A stretch of DNA of 64,000 bases from Cryptomeria japonica (Eukaryota; Streptophyta; Pinopsida; Cupressales; Cupressaceae): positions 566,823,152-566,887,151 of the forward strand of contig NC_081410.1 of NCBI RefSeq assembly GCF_030272615.1, given 5' to 3'. Below the pieces are notes generated by a model. The model was not told where the DNA came from. It saw only the letters and a program-made list of their open reading frames with translations, and ran no database searches. The position numbers were made by a program, and so were the translations under genes. Positions 22,388 through 34,087 of the stretch are shown piece after piece. Position 1 is the first letter of the stretch; each line of letters starts with the position of its first letter.

Positions 22388-23740
22388 CTAATTTGGAATA
22401 GGTGCACCTAACTCGATAGGTGAGGTGCTTTCTTCATCTGACATGATTTCCTTCTTTTTCCAAATCATCTTGAATTTTTCTTTTATCTCTTCAGTGTCTC
22501 TTCTGGGTTGATCTCTGCAATCTCCAGCTAAATGTCCAACTTTGTGACAATGAAAACATGCCATACCAGGATTTCTCCATGATCTTCGGTTGTTCATTCC
22601 AAACCTTATAAAATAGCTGGCACTAATATGTCCATATCTTCCACAACATTCACACCATATCCTTGTATTGTAATCCCTTGGTACTGCTACATATTGTTGG
22701 TAAGCATCTGTGTGAGTTCGGTAACCTCTAGTGTTTGCTCGGTGTGGATGCCGCATGTAGTTCTTTTGCTTAAACCAACACTTCTTGGTACTATGTCCAT
22801 ATCTATTGTAGTTTCTACAAAACCCTTTGAATTTTCCCTTCTAATATTTGTTAATAGACTTTGTCCTACATTGATTAGATGTGTGACCATATTTATTGCA
22901 ATTGTAACAATATCCATTGGACTTAGTGATATTTGGTTGCTTGCCTTTTCTAATCTAGCATATGTTGGCAGTATGACCTTGATTTCCACAGTAGTAGCAA
23001 ATAGGCTTCTTCCTTTTGATGTTATTCCTATTTCCAACTTGCTTTGATGATTCTCCTCTCTCGGTAGTATGAATTCCTTTCTCGGTTGATTCTTTTCCTT
23101 TGTAACCAAGTCCTGCATCTTTGTTGGGTCTTCTTGTATTCAGTTGCTCATCCAACATCTTTGATGCTTCATAACTCTTCTTCAATGTTTCTTTGGATTT
23201 CTTCTCTATTTCAAGTTCACCAAACAACCTTGATACTTCAAGTTTCAATGCTTGATTCTCATCATTCTTTAGAATTGCTTCATGATGTGCATAACCTAGT
23301 TGATCTATCATATTTTGTTGAATACTAGTTAGCCTTATGATTTCATCATTCTTATCAGATACTAAGACTTCAAGTTGTTGTTTGTCTCTTTGTAGATCTC
23401 TTGCTTTATCCTCAGCTATCCTTAATGCATCTATATTTTCAGTCATCTGTGTACTGAAATGTTCATGTTCTCTTTTCATTGCTTTTAGTTGACCAGCCAA
23501 TGCTTTGTTCTTTTCTTTCAACATTCCAATCATTTCTTTAGTCTCTTCAGATAAACTATTCTCAGATGATGTCTCAATTTGTTCCACTAACTCTTGAGAA
23601 TCCTACAAGTCATTAGATAATCTTCTTCTTACTTTGAGAGATTTTTGCATTTGCCTTTGCATGTCTGCAATCACTTGATTTGCATGATCCAGCTCTTCTT
23701 GTAGATACACAATCCTCCAAGATTGCTTATAGCCTTCCAT
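22388..23740 (-). pseudogene. Gag-like coiled-coil protein with five zinc knuckles (A1)
   Basis: The ATG at 23740 (MEGYKQSWRIVYLQEELDHA) lies 49 bases after the primer-binding site. The frame gives about 450 codons with TAG stops at 23603, 22955 and 22841. The first 200 residues are coiled coil (EELDHANQVIADMQRQM, KARDLQRDKQQLEVLV). Five CCHC-type knuckles follow in the same frame: CYYCGNQGHTANIC, CYNCNKYGHTSNQC, CRNYNRYGHSTKKC (one Cys lost), CECCGRYGHISASY (last Cys lost) and CFHCHKVGHLAGDC. It ends with an acidic tail. Knuckles of this type bind RNA in Gag. A canonical copia or gypsy capsid domain is not obvious, so the N-terminal coiled coil is unusual. Confidence 0.75.
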
Positions 23741-23788
23741 TGATAAGATCTTTCTATTTAGGTAGTTAAACCCTTTTCCAAGATTCAA

Positions 23789-23800
23789 GCTTTGATACCA
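23789..23800 (-). other. A1 primer-binding site
   Basis: gctttgatacca is the reverse of tggtatcaaagc, an initiator-Met-tRNA primer site with one change from the usual tggtatcagagc. It lies two bases from the 5' LTR. Confidence 0.85.
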
Positions 23801-23802
23801 AT

Positions 23803-24961
23803 TGTTAGGCCCAATATGGAAAGCTAATGTACTGAGAGGGGAGGGGTGAATCAATACTCAAAAACTTTTCTTCAATAATAACCTTACTGTTATGCAAAAA
23901 TGGAATAGTGCAGTAACATAAAATAAAGTTAAAACAAACAGATAATAATCATACATGATTCACTCCATAACACATATATTTTGGTTACGCAGAAACTCTT
24001 GGTTAGAGAGTAAAACTACGGTGGGGATGGCACCCACAACTTCACTATTGCAATAATAAAGATTGCTCGGTTAGAGCTACATTTAGCTATTTCTAATAGC
24101 TTACCCTGTTAGGAGTAACAAGATCTGTTAGATCTACCTTGCTAAAGGATTTTACAACATTAATCTGAATGTTGCACCTGGTTAGAGGCTTTACAATTTA
24201 TAGACTTGGTTAGAGTCTTTTACCCTATTAAAGGTTTCTCTTTCAACTTCACAATATTACAATAAAATCATTACAAATATCTACAACTTTACATCTAAAA
24301 TGTTATAGCAGACTCTATGTGCTCAGAATAAGATTACCTTGCTTATAGCATACCTTGGTAATCCATATTGTAACTTGGTAAACCCTTTTGTTTACTCTGT
24401 TCTTCGATTGTTCTCTGATAACCTTCTTGGTGACCTCTTTGTGTCTCTATAATAGTCTTCCTTCATAAATACACACACTTTTTACTCTCTTCCCATGCTG
24501 TATAAATAGATCTCTAAAAACGGTGATCTAATTCATTGCTTTGATCTTACAAACAAGATTCCTCGAATGAATAACTAAACAAAATATTTCATTGGCTAGA
24601 TTGACCTTGCGATCATACACAATCTTCTAATGCAATTTCCAATGTAATAACGGTTAGATGTGCCTCGATCTTGTAACACGTTTTCATGTGCATGTCCAAG
24701 TTCAATGTATCTGGTAACATGTTTCACTCGGTGAATATCAACTCGGTGTGTTAACTTTACTGCTCGGTAGCAATAAAAGGATACTCGGTAAATAGCTCGG
24801 TGAATACTACATTCTATGACTGCTTTCTTCTATAATCGACTAGACTGTTCATACAGACTTCTCTATGTGTACCGACTGCATGATTCGGTAATGCTAACCG
24901 ACTAGAATATATAGTATGACTTTGAATATAAAAACTAATGGCAATTTGATAAGTAGTAACA
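23803..24961 (-). mobile_element. A1 5' LTR
   Basis: Partner of 16940-18098, also 1,159 bp; begins TGTTAGGCCC and ends GTAACA. It adjoins the primer-binding site, so it is the 5' LTR of the minus-strand element. Confidence 0.93.
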
Positions 24962-24966
24962 ACTTG
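24962..24966. other. Target-site duplication of A1, right
   Basis: acttg, identical to 16935-16939. Confidence 0.9.
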
Positions 24967-25090
24967 TGTACTAGTGACTCCAACAATGATTTTTCTAGAT
25001 GACATCAATAACACCATTTCCACTATTCATAAATGACAACATTTCTCATCAATCTCCCATATTGGTTGATATCAATGACAACGCAATACC
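24967..25090 (-). mobile_element. A2-family LTR remainder and purine tract
   Basis: The interrupted A2 LTR resumes here. On the minus strand the right edge reads tatcaaccaatatgggagat then tgatgagaaatgttgtcat, which parallels the internal-end/purine-tract/LTR-start sequence at 34077-34135. This LTR therefore has a purine tract on one side and a primer site (15529) on the other, an arrangement expected only for the middle LTR of a tandem element or after recombination. Confidence 0.55.
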
Positions 25091-25129
25091 TACAATCATC
25101 TCAAATAATATCAATAAAGAATGAGTTGT

Positions 25130-25371
25130 AGCTACAATCATAAGGTGAATCCTCACACATTTTAGGTGGGTGACTTAGTTCTTGGAGTAAATCTTATAAA
25201 CTTAGCAAGACAGGGAGAAGAAGGGCAAGCTTGAGCCAAATTGGCTTGGTCCTTATATTATCATAGGAGTCTATGGATCAGGTGCATATCAACTCTTGAC
25301 ACTAGATAGAGAATATTTGGAGGATCCTATCAACAACATGCACCTTCTTAGGTTTTACACATAGTTTATTC
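25130..25371 (+). pseudogene. Ty3/Gypsy pol C-terminus
   Basis: Plus-strand text gives VGDLVLGVNLINLARQGEEG and, after a one-base shift, EPNWLGPYIIIGVYGSGAYQ then LEDPINNMHLLRFYT and a stop. This is the conserved end of plant Gypsy integrase (the GDLVL...NWLGPY...GAYQL...N..LKRFY pattern). Only the end of pol is present; the rest is cut off at the junction with the A2 LTR near 25.09 kb. Confidence 0.8.
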
Positions 25372-27080
25372 GAATATCCCATTGTCAAAAATACAAAAAA
25401 TACAAAAAATATATATCAAAAATACAAAAAAATTTGAAAAATCGAAAAATGTAAAGAGAAAGAAATTAGTCCTATGGTGAAAACCACTTCGGTGCCATCA
25501 TGGGAAGTACCATAGTGAAAATAGGGTTAACAATTTCATGTGTAGAGATATTGTTGCTCCATCCTTTAGGATTCAATCTCATCCTTTCATTGAGTACACA
25601 ATCACATTCTACTCCATAGTAAATTTACCCATTCTCATCATTGCTTGCTATTGATCTATCTTAGATTGGTTAGCCATTTATAATAAACCTCCCATTTCAC
25701 CCTTTCCTTCCATAATAAATTGTGTCCAATCTACAACTGGGGCAAAATCCTAAATCTAGTGATGGAAGTGGTACCCTGAGCATCGCATGTTTTGAGGAAC
25801 ATCATCTTTTCTTCCTCCTTTTTGTGCACAATCCACAATAAAGTCACTTGCATCACCAATACACAATAAAATTTTTTTTCTTCTTCACAATAAGTACCAA
25901 TTTCATGGATTCAGTCAGTTTTAGATGAAACACAAGCAACAATAGGCTTTCAACAAATGAAATTTTTCAGTAGACTTTGGCAAAACCATGGTTTTCAGTA
26001 GAATCTGTCCTTTATCATGATGACAACATTGTGACCAAATCAAACATGTTAACATATGTTACAAGAAACATAAATAACTTGATAATTTCATTGTGTGTTG
26101 GTATCAAGTCTTGGTTTTCTTTTGATTCATCTTTTACGTTGACATGTCTTTTACCTTTTGTAGGATTTATTTGACTAGAAATTTTATCTCCAAGTTGTCT
26201 TTGAGTAGAAAGGTGAGGATGGGATATGTTCACCTATTGTTTTGTTGTCTATGGATTGTCTCTTAGTAATGCTATGTCTTGTCCAAGGATATGAGGACAT
26301 TGTGAGTCTAGTATGAACTGGGGCATTCCTTGTTTGTGACTGTCTGATCTCCGTGCAAATGGGTATAATTATTTTTTGGGTCGAACCTATACCTAGATTG
26401 TCATAACCTATTTTACATAATAAAGCTCAATGATGATAAAACACAAGAAGCTCTTTTCACTTCCATATCCTCTATCTTCCATCCTCTTTCTTGATTGACC
26501 TTCATCATTCTTTCATGAGTCTATGCAGCTCCTTATCACGTGACTGAGTATAATGACATGCCGAAAAGATCTGCATTTCATATAGCTTTCACCTACATTG
26601 TTACATGTTAGCATAACATATACATGCATATATAAATCATGATAGCATCACATCCTACATATATCATTGATTGTAATTTGTATTCTCATAACAAATTATT
26701 AAAAGACCAAAAACAAAATAGAATATCTTTCATTCCCTCATGTAAATAAGTCATCATTATACATTAATTTGCATTTTACATTCGTACCATGCATAACATA
26801 CATATAAAATAATAAAAATATATAGAATTTCATCATTTACAGATTTGAATCATTAAAACAACATAACAAAAATGTAACATGCATCACCATATAGAATCAT
26901 AAGCATCATATTACATCATATAGAAACATCACATAGGAACACATGCATATAGTTGCTGCAAGGAATGGATCAACTCATATTTCATCATATGGCTAAAAAA
27001 TCACCCTTAGGTGTCTATATCATCATACAAAAATTGATGCAAAATGGGTCCTAGAGAGCTAAGATGAAGACCCTCCCTCA
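25372..27080 (+). mobile_element. Gypsy element, noncoding region after pol
   Basis: No supported ORF. It lies between the pol end and the antisense PMD gene, within the same element if the 3' LTR at 30160 belongs with the pol tail. Confidence 0.5.
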
Positions 27081-27084
27081 GGGC

Positions 27085-28941
27085 CTATAGGTCTCTAAGG
27101 AATCTGAGCTCCCAAATATCCAACCCCTCGATCACCTTATATATCCTCTCCTCCCCCTGGTGGTGCGAGTGGACCCATGACCCCACCACTAGATTCTCCC
27201 CTCTTATCTCTCCCAGTAGTAGTATAGCGAGAATCTCTTTGATAGGTCCATGCCCATAGCTCTGGCGGTTATGATTCATAGTAGAGGTTTCTCTAGTAGG
27301 ATATCTCATTGTCTACATAGAGGCAAAAAAGAAAAAACGGATGTGGTATCACCTGTAGTTTTTGCCCTTACAACTCATAAGGTCTCCTCCATGGCTATAT
27401 ATCCTTGTATAGCTTGGTCCCCCTCCCTCTACATCTCAGCCAACTAACGGCTCAATCGAGTCATGTATCTCTCGAGATCCTCGATCTCATTTTCCTATAT
27501 TGCTGCAATCTCTTGCAATGATAGCAACTCATCCTCCTCATCTCCATCTTGGGGCACCCTCCTACTCACCCTTCTCAAGTGCATCATGTGCCTATCTCTG
27601 TCCCTGTACCTATATCAGTCTCCCTGGTACTTATACTTGTCTTTATCCCTCCCTCTATGTTGGCACCTATCCTCCAACCTGTAGGAGTTCTCCTCCTCTT
27701 CCTCTAGGTGGCCTCAGTGGTATGTCCCCTTGTCCTACTTGTACTACCTCTCCTCTTGCTACCCTCTCTCCTACATCTCTAGGTCCACCCCTCCCTCTCC
27801 CCATCCTCCATGTTTCTCCTCTTCTCCATCTCCTCTATCTCCCCCCACCTCTTTCCTCATCATCATTATCATTCTCATCCTCTATAATGATCGACTCCTC
27901 TGGATCTATCAACCTTAGAAAATGATGTGCTACAAAGTACACTGTGCACTCCTTGTCCATGCCATCATCTATTACATTTGGAAATAAGTCCCAAGGAATC
28001 AATACCATCTTCTCAAATTGTGTCACTATAGAATCATATGATAAAATCAGTCCCCACTAAGACAACTCTCACATTGTCCACGCAAACTCTCCTGATCCTC
28101 GAGGCATCCTCTCCTACCTCCCAAACTACCTGCATACCCTTTCGCATCCTCTTCCTATCCCTCACAATCCAAATAAGGTCTCCATATCACACTATTTATA
28201 TCATGAATCACTCATCTCCAGTAATCTAGCTTCCCAATCCGTGGATGGGAATTGACCATACTATACAAGTACACATAAGGTTGTTTTTGCCCTCTTCTTC
28301 TAAAGTGGACCAACTTTGTCACTACAATGTGCTCATATGCCCACACCTATAGAAATGTCATCCCGCAACCCAACCCACAGCCACCAAGGTACACAAACTA
28401 ATGCAGCTCATGGTATAGATGTCCTATAATACATGGATACCGTGAAAACCTCTTATGTCCTGTCACTAGGATCTCCAATATCCTCCCCCATCTAATGGAT
28501 AACCCTTGTGTCACTCTATCAGGGCTTAAGTAACCACTGATGACCCCTCCAACCATTATTGGTAATTTGCATCCATTGCTAGTCATCACCTCCCATCTCA
28601 TGTGCCCTAGTCTCATCTCCAAATCCAGGTCTTCAAAACCTTGTCTGAATGCATCCTTGTCTTCTTCTCCATCATATACTATGAGATCCCCATGGATCAG
28701 AATTTGTAGTATCCTTTATGCATCCTCCAATGTAATTGACATCTCGCCAGTTAGCAAATGAAATTAACAGGTCTCAGAGTGCCACCTCTCTGCTAAAGAA
28801 CTCAATAACCCGTTGTTCATCTAGATCTCTGGTATGTACATGATATATCTCAAGCCCATATCCTCAACTGTTTCATGCTCCTCAAAGGTCAACTCTACGT
28901 GCAATCTTTGTGTCACAAGGAATCTCTCCCATGACTCAATC
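27085..28941 (-). pseudogene. Antisense plant mobile domain (PMD) gene inside Gypsy element
   Basis: Read on the minus strand from about 28941, the text ERFLVTQRLHVELTF, EEHETVEDMGLRYIMYIPEI, LLSSLAERWHSETC, LLTGEMSITLEDA and RILQILIHGDLIVYDG matches the hallmark N-terminal region of plant mobile domain proteins (the LAERWHSET...FHLPTGEMT.TLEDV pattern of MAIN/MAIL-type and transposon-borne PMDs). It continues through HLYHELH, a glycine/cysteine motif, and HPRIGKLDYWR to an acidic stretch (ESIIIEDENDNDDEE), an Arg/Gly-rich part and a final coiled-coil-like tail ending at 27085. Stops (TAG, TAA) and shifts break it. It lies opposite in strand to pol, between pol and the 3' LTR, so it is cargo of the element or an independent capture. 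Confidence 0.75.
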
Positions 28942-30145
28942 TAAGGTAGGTAATCCTACATCCAATCAAATCAATCATGTCAATCCTAGTGGTACGCATG
29001 TTCATCACATAGTGCTACTTCTATCTTAGTGCTTACATTTATCACAAGGTCCTACATCCTACCCTAGTGTATATGTTTATCACATTACACTCGGTCCTTG
29101 TTTTGGTAGAGCACTCACCAGATTTTATCAATTTGATGACTTATCCTAGACTTAGCTTAGCAAACCTACTTATTTTAGGGAACTTGTTGAGTGAATCCAC
29201 TCAATAGATTCTCTAATTGGCAAAGTATATTTATTACAAAATTTTGAATTCTATCCTATCCTGCAGTTTGTCTCCCTAGGGCACCTGTTTTAGTGAATCC
29301 TCTCAATAGTTTATCCAATCGATAATATATGCTTATCATAGAACTATTGATTCTAGCCTGAGTAAATATAGACACATTTTTTCTACATAGACATGGTTTT
29401 AGTATTCATAAACATGATTTCCTGCCCTAGATGTGCATGTTTATCATAGATGAGAAGCTACTTTACCTAGTTGCAGTTATTTATCCTAGATGTAGTTGTT
29501 TATCACAAACATGCCTGACAAACCTAGACGTGTTTGTTAAACACAAACGTGATAATTTTACTACCTAGACATGATCATTTGCATAGACGTGACCATGCTA
29601 TTCATAGACGTGTATGTCCTACACAGATGCATCAAAACCTAACCTAGATGTGTTCAAGCAACTTTTTACCAATTGTAAATTTTTTCATTTCTAGTCTAAA
29701 GTACAACAAATGAAGCAATAAATGCATAAACGTACAAAGTATATTTGAGGTACTCACTAGATCACCCATGTTTTTTGGCCTCAGGAACTGTCTGACTTGA
29801 TCAAATCTGTGAATCCTATCCTTCGTTACTGACTTCTCTGATTGCTCTCTAAGCTCTCTATACACTCTGATCTCTTAAGTGTGTAGATGGATATGAGGAT
29901 GTTTTCTTTGTGGCCTGTACATATAGGTTGCTTAGCCCTAGTCTCCTATGTCAATCTTTTCTCCCTAAACCAGCCTCTATTTTGTCAGTTCTTCATAGTC
30001 TTTCTCTGTTATCGAGAATTTGTCAGCAACCCCTTTCAGTCTATCCACCCAATCTTTTGAGGGTGCATATCATTCCCATCTTGGGGCAACTTTTTATTAG
30101 TTTATCTTATCTTCTTTAAGCCAACATGACAAGATGCATTGTCTT
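28942..30145 (+). mobile_element. Gypsy 3' noncoding region with tagacgtg-type repeats
   Basis: No ORF. From 29420 to 29650 a degenerate motif (c/a)(c/t)agacgtg recurs at least eight times (for example near 29525, 29580 and 29603; variants tagatgtg and tagacatg). The acgtg core is that of plant bZIP/bHLH sites, but a regulatory role is inference only. Confidence 0.5.
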
Positions 30146-30159
30146 AAAGAGGGGAAAAA
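30146..30159 (+). other. Gypsy polypurine tract
   Basis: aaagaggggaaaaa lies directly before the LTR start TGTAGACACC at 30160. Confidence 0.85.
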
Positions 30160-30620
30160 TGTAGACACCTAAAATTGCCCTTCTTAATTAAATAAATTAT
30201 TTATTTATTTAATTAATTCATTTATCTTCTTCTAAGCCTTTTCAAATTTAAATAAATACTTTTATTTATTTAATTGATACCACTTCCTCTCTTAAATTTT
30301 ATATAAATCTTTATTTATTTAATTCATTCATTAGCCTTTTCTACCCATGACACACTTCATTCATCTCTTAATTCCTACACCACCTACCCTCTCATTATTT
30401 TCTTATTTTCTCTACCTACTCTTCAATCCTAGCCGACCATTTATCTATACACCTCTTAGTCTTCTCCCTCCATTTCCTACAATGTTCTCTATATAAGAGG
30501 ACACCCTCTTCCTTTTCCACCCTAATCATCTAATCAATGCATTTAATCGATCATATGTAATCAAGCCTTCTTGTACTCTAACTATCAACCACAATCTGTT
30601 CATTATTGAGCTCTTGTGCA
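30160..30620 (+). mobile_element. Gypsy 3' LTR
   Basis: It begins TGTAGACACC after the purine tract and contains repeated taaataaat-type runs, then ctctatataagagga near 30488-30502. The probable end is ...cttgtgca at 30620. No second LTR is present in the window, so the right end is inferred from the TG...CA rule and from the A2 sequence that starts just after. Confidence 0.7.
30488..30502 (+). promoter_or_regulatory. TATA box in Gypsy LTR
   Basis: ctctatataagagga is a strong plant TATA-box match about 330 bases into the LTR, the usual place for a U3 promoter. Confidence 0.65.
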
Positions 30621-30658
30621 TACATAAAATATTAGAGAAAATATATCAAACAAGATCA

Positions 30659-33386
30659 ATGGAGATAGGAGACTCTTCTGGCGCATTTTTGAGGGTTACT
30701 GATGGCATCATGTATGTGGAAGATGTTAGGGCATATATTCATTGCACCTTGGATGATTTAAGCACCGAGGAAATCAAGGGTATGTATCAATCTATGATAC
30801 TAGGCAGCTCTGGAAAAATCAAGCCAGAATATCAAATCATTGAAAACCTAGGGTTAACCGGAATCTTGTATATATCAGAATTCATGGAGGAAAGGATCAG
30901 ATATGTTCTGAGCATGGTCCATGATAAATTCATCTCGCTGGACTGGCCTCACACTATCACCAAAGAAGCAAGTCAGGAGGTCACTGACTTACGTAAAGCT
31001 GGGCAGGATCCAAGGAAGAAGATCTCCAACACTCAGGTTGAAAAGATCACCAGCACAACCCATGATGGAAGATCGATGAGGATCAACACCATCAAAGATA
31101 CAAATGTAAAATTTTCTTGCATGATCATCGGCTACAAGGTAACACAATCATGTTATTTGAACTCTGTTGCCAGTTCCTGTATCCATGCTGCATACCAGAT
31201 GATAAATAATGATGGTAAATATGATTTATGTGAATGGATAAGAAATGAATTGATGATAAATCTTAGCAAAATCAAAGGATTCAAGAAAGGGACATTTCAG
31301 TTTGGCAATCTTATTTTCTGCTTAATGTTATATTTCATGAATGAGCTACCAGGTTTGGGAAATAAACATTACGCTCATGACATACCAGTAGGCATGCAGA
31401 TTAGAGATGCAATCACTAGTCTTGGCAACAATAGGGATGAGAAGCTATGGGGCTTCTTCAAAACTTTCCAAAAGAATATGAGAATGAGGGAGAGGATCTC
31501 CAAATACATTGTGGAGTATTTTCTCCACTGAAATATGCTTCATTGTAAAAACCGATGAAACCCTCATGGAAGTAGTGGCACCAAGGACAATTTGGGTCAC
31601 CAAACTGGGCTATGAGGTTGATGATAGCATCTTGGAACTTTGTGCTAAAATGCTTCTTGATTCTCCTTTAGATGACAAGAATTAACATTTTGGCACTATG
31701 GAGGAGAAGGCTCTTGAATTCAAAATTGGCTTCAATAAGAAAAGAAGAGAAAAGAAATGTTAAGTCTTAATTGAAGCCTATTTGGATTGAATTCAAAATT
31801 GTTGCAGTTGCCTTTGTTGGTTGATTATCCTCTATTTCAGGATCTAAACTGGTAGATCAACTAGCAAAGGCAACTACAACAATTGTAGTGAAAAGCTCTC
31901 CTGCAGTAAAGAGGCCAGCTACTTTCATTTCTCCTATCAGTTTTGATTCTGAAATAGAGGATAATCAACCTCTTGCGGTAAGGTTATAGAGGAAGAAATC
32001 TTGCAAGCCTCTGGTAGAGGAGAAAAAGGTGGATCCAAGGAGAAAGCTAGTAACAAAAGTAACAACTACACCCACACCTCCGGCAAGGAAATCTACTCAG
32101 AAGAGGAAGCCATCTCCATCCACTCCTGCAACCACCAACAAGAAGAATAAAAAGAGCGATGAAACCAGTGAATCTGGTAGTGTTACCATCATCCCCCCAA
32201 TGACTTGTGCAGAATTGATTGACGAGGTAACCCAAGATTGTATTTTGAAGAATGTGTCAAAATTCTATGAACATTTATATGATAATGAGCAAAATGAAAT
32301 GGAAGAAGCAATTTTGTTATATATAGATATATATAAGAAGGCTTTCGAAGAAATTTTGAGGGAAAATCATTTATCTCTGTATAATAAATTGGATGCAAGA
32401 AGATTAGATGCAGTTAAGAGAGACAAAGAAATTAAAGAAGTTGAACTTTTGAATATGTGTGGTTCTATAAACAATGAGGAAATGAAAAGATGTATAGAAG
32501 TTGTCAATAGAACAATTTTTAGTAGCAAACCCGAGTAAATAAGTTTAATGATGGGTAGAGTTAATGAAATAATAAATGAGACCAAAGAAGGTTGGGCAAA
32601 ATTATTCCAAAATAATCTTGATTTTTGTTACTTCTCAAGAAGAATTTGCTAGGGCAACAACTCCCACCATTCCAAATAGATCTAAAGGGAAAGGAATTAT
32701 GGGAAGTTTAGATCAAATTTTGAATGAACCAGTAATTAATAAGAGTGTACAGACTTCACTGGCAAATAAACCTAAAATTGATGAGAGTGTACAGGCTAAA
32801 ATGGCAAAGACAATATTTGTATAGTTCGAGCAAGGTAATGTAGATAATATTGTGGATAATGATCCACTGACAGTGACAGATACTACACCAAGTGGCGAAG
32901 CCACTGGTTTAAAAGAGCATGAGATAAGGGATACACCGGCAAAGGAGAAGAATGAAAATGAAAAGGAGACTAGACCAATAATTGATTCATCAGTAAAAAT
33001 TTTGACAATTGACACTTCTCAAGTTGAGATGAAGTCCATGATAGAGATGAGTCCCACAGAACTAATGATGATGGGTGCTCAAAGTTAATGAAGGAGGGAT
33101 CTACAGACAAAGCAATAATAGATCAGTCAATAACAGTTTTGCACAGATTGATTCCTGAGTGTATGATTGAAAATGAAGCAAGACCTTCCAACAAGCTTAA
33201 GGTACGGATAGAGAACATTTCTAAAAACTTTCAATCATTACAACATATTTCCAACCAGCAAGCTCTTGAAAGATTTACTTTGGCTAAGAGAAACACTTTT
33301 GACCAAATCATTGAGACAGAAAAGAGGAAGATTGGAGATAAACTTATACTTATTAAAAATTCTTTAAAACAATGCACTAACATCTA
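30659..33386 (+). pseudogene. ORF-X homologue in A2 element
   Basis: The frame starts with MEIGDSSGAFLRVTDGIMYV at 30659 and is open for 290 codons. It is then shifted by one base near 31530 (continuing EICFIVKTDETLMEVVAPRT, KLGYEVDDSILELC) and broken further downstream. Alignment with A1 ORF-X is clear and co-linear: VEDVRAYIHCTLDDLS, YVLSMVHDKFISLDW, MIIGYKVTQSCYLNS, YDLCEWIRNELMINLSKI, FGNLIFCLMLYF, then the ICF-V-TD and GYE-D patches. A basic linker (PPARKSTQKRKPSPSTP), a helical part ending near 32538, a variable acidic stretch and a C-terminal helical part near 33088-33387 complete the same order as in A1. No enzymatic motif is seen. The upstream Gag-like frame of A1 has no counterpart here because the element is cut at about 30.62 kb. 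Confidence 0.7.
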
Positions 33387-34087
33387 AAGGGTCTATTGTA
33401 ATATAGAGATTCTTACAAGAAATGTAGATAAGGAAATAAAGGAGTTCCAAGAAAGGATTGCTAATATTTTTTAATTCTTTTGATGGGCTAACTTCACTTA
33501 CAATGTCCATTGATGGAAAAATTTTGACCTTGGAGAGCCAATATTTTCTTATGAAAAGGAAAGAGACAATATTATTTGGAGAGCAAGGAGTCTTAGAGGT
33601 TTGGTGAGTCCAAGATTGGATTCACTTGGTGTATATAAGAGGGAATGCATGGATATAATTGCAAAGCCCATATCGACATATGTTACTGAGAAAGAAACAC
33701 GTGCACATTTACTAAGTGGACTTGTATCCATATCTGAAACATTCAAAACCGGTTGGGATACCTAAATAGAGTTAATTGAGAAATCTTATATAGAAATATT
33801 GAAATTGGTCAAGCTCCGGTAAAGTAATTTGTAATTATTCATTCTTTTGCACAAATTTCTAACAATTATTTCAATTCTCTCATCGGTCTTTGGCATTGAT
33901 GCCAAAGGGAGAGTATATGTATATGAAAGGTAAAGTATGTATATAATCCTAAGGGAAGGATATGAGATAGAGAGTATAAATGCAATCATAGTCAATCAAC
34001 TCAGGGGGAGCATACTTCAGTTCATGTTTAATTTTCAGTTGAACCGACAGGGAATCCATTTTTCATATTTGTGTTGCTATCAATGCC
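33387..34087 (+). mobile_element. A2 element, 3' internal region
   Basis: Decayed end of ORF-X and noncoding sequence leading to the purine tract. The phrase gatgccaaagggaga occurs near 33898 and a similar one precedes the LTR at 34083. Confidence 0.55.

Larger units (their letters stand above)
16940..24961 (-). mobile_element. Complete non-autonomous LTR retrotransposon A1 (8,022 bp)
   Basis: The element is bounded by two 1,159-bp LTRs that begin TGTTAGGCCC and end GTAACA. It is flanked by a perfect 5-bp duplication (acttg) and has a Met-tRNA primer site and a purine tract in the correct places for minus-strand transcription. The internal 5.7 kb holds a Gag-like coiled-coil/zinc-knuckle frame and a second long frame (ORF-X). 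No aspartic protease, integrase, reverse transcriptase or RNase H motif is visible, so it would depend on an autonomous partner. The LTRs differ at few positions (for example ctggtaa/ctcggta near 17925/24785), suggesting a fairly recent insertion. Both frames carry stops. Confidence 0.92.

Noticed and set aside
27463-27925. Plus-strand ORFs rich in Ser/Pro/Leu/Tyr
   Set aside because: Shadows of the antisense PMD tail (Arg/Gly/Glu-rich on the minus strand).
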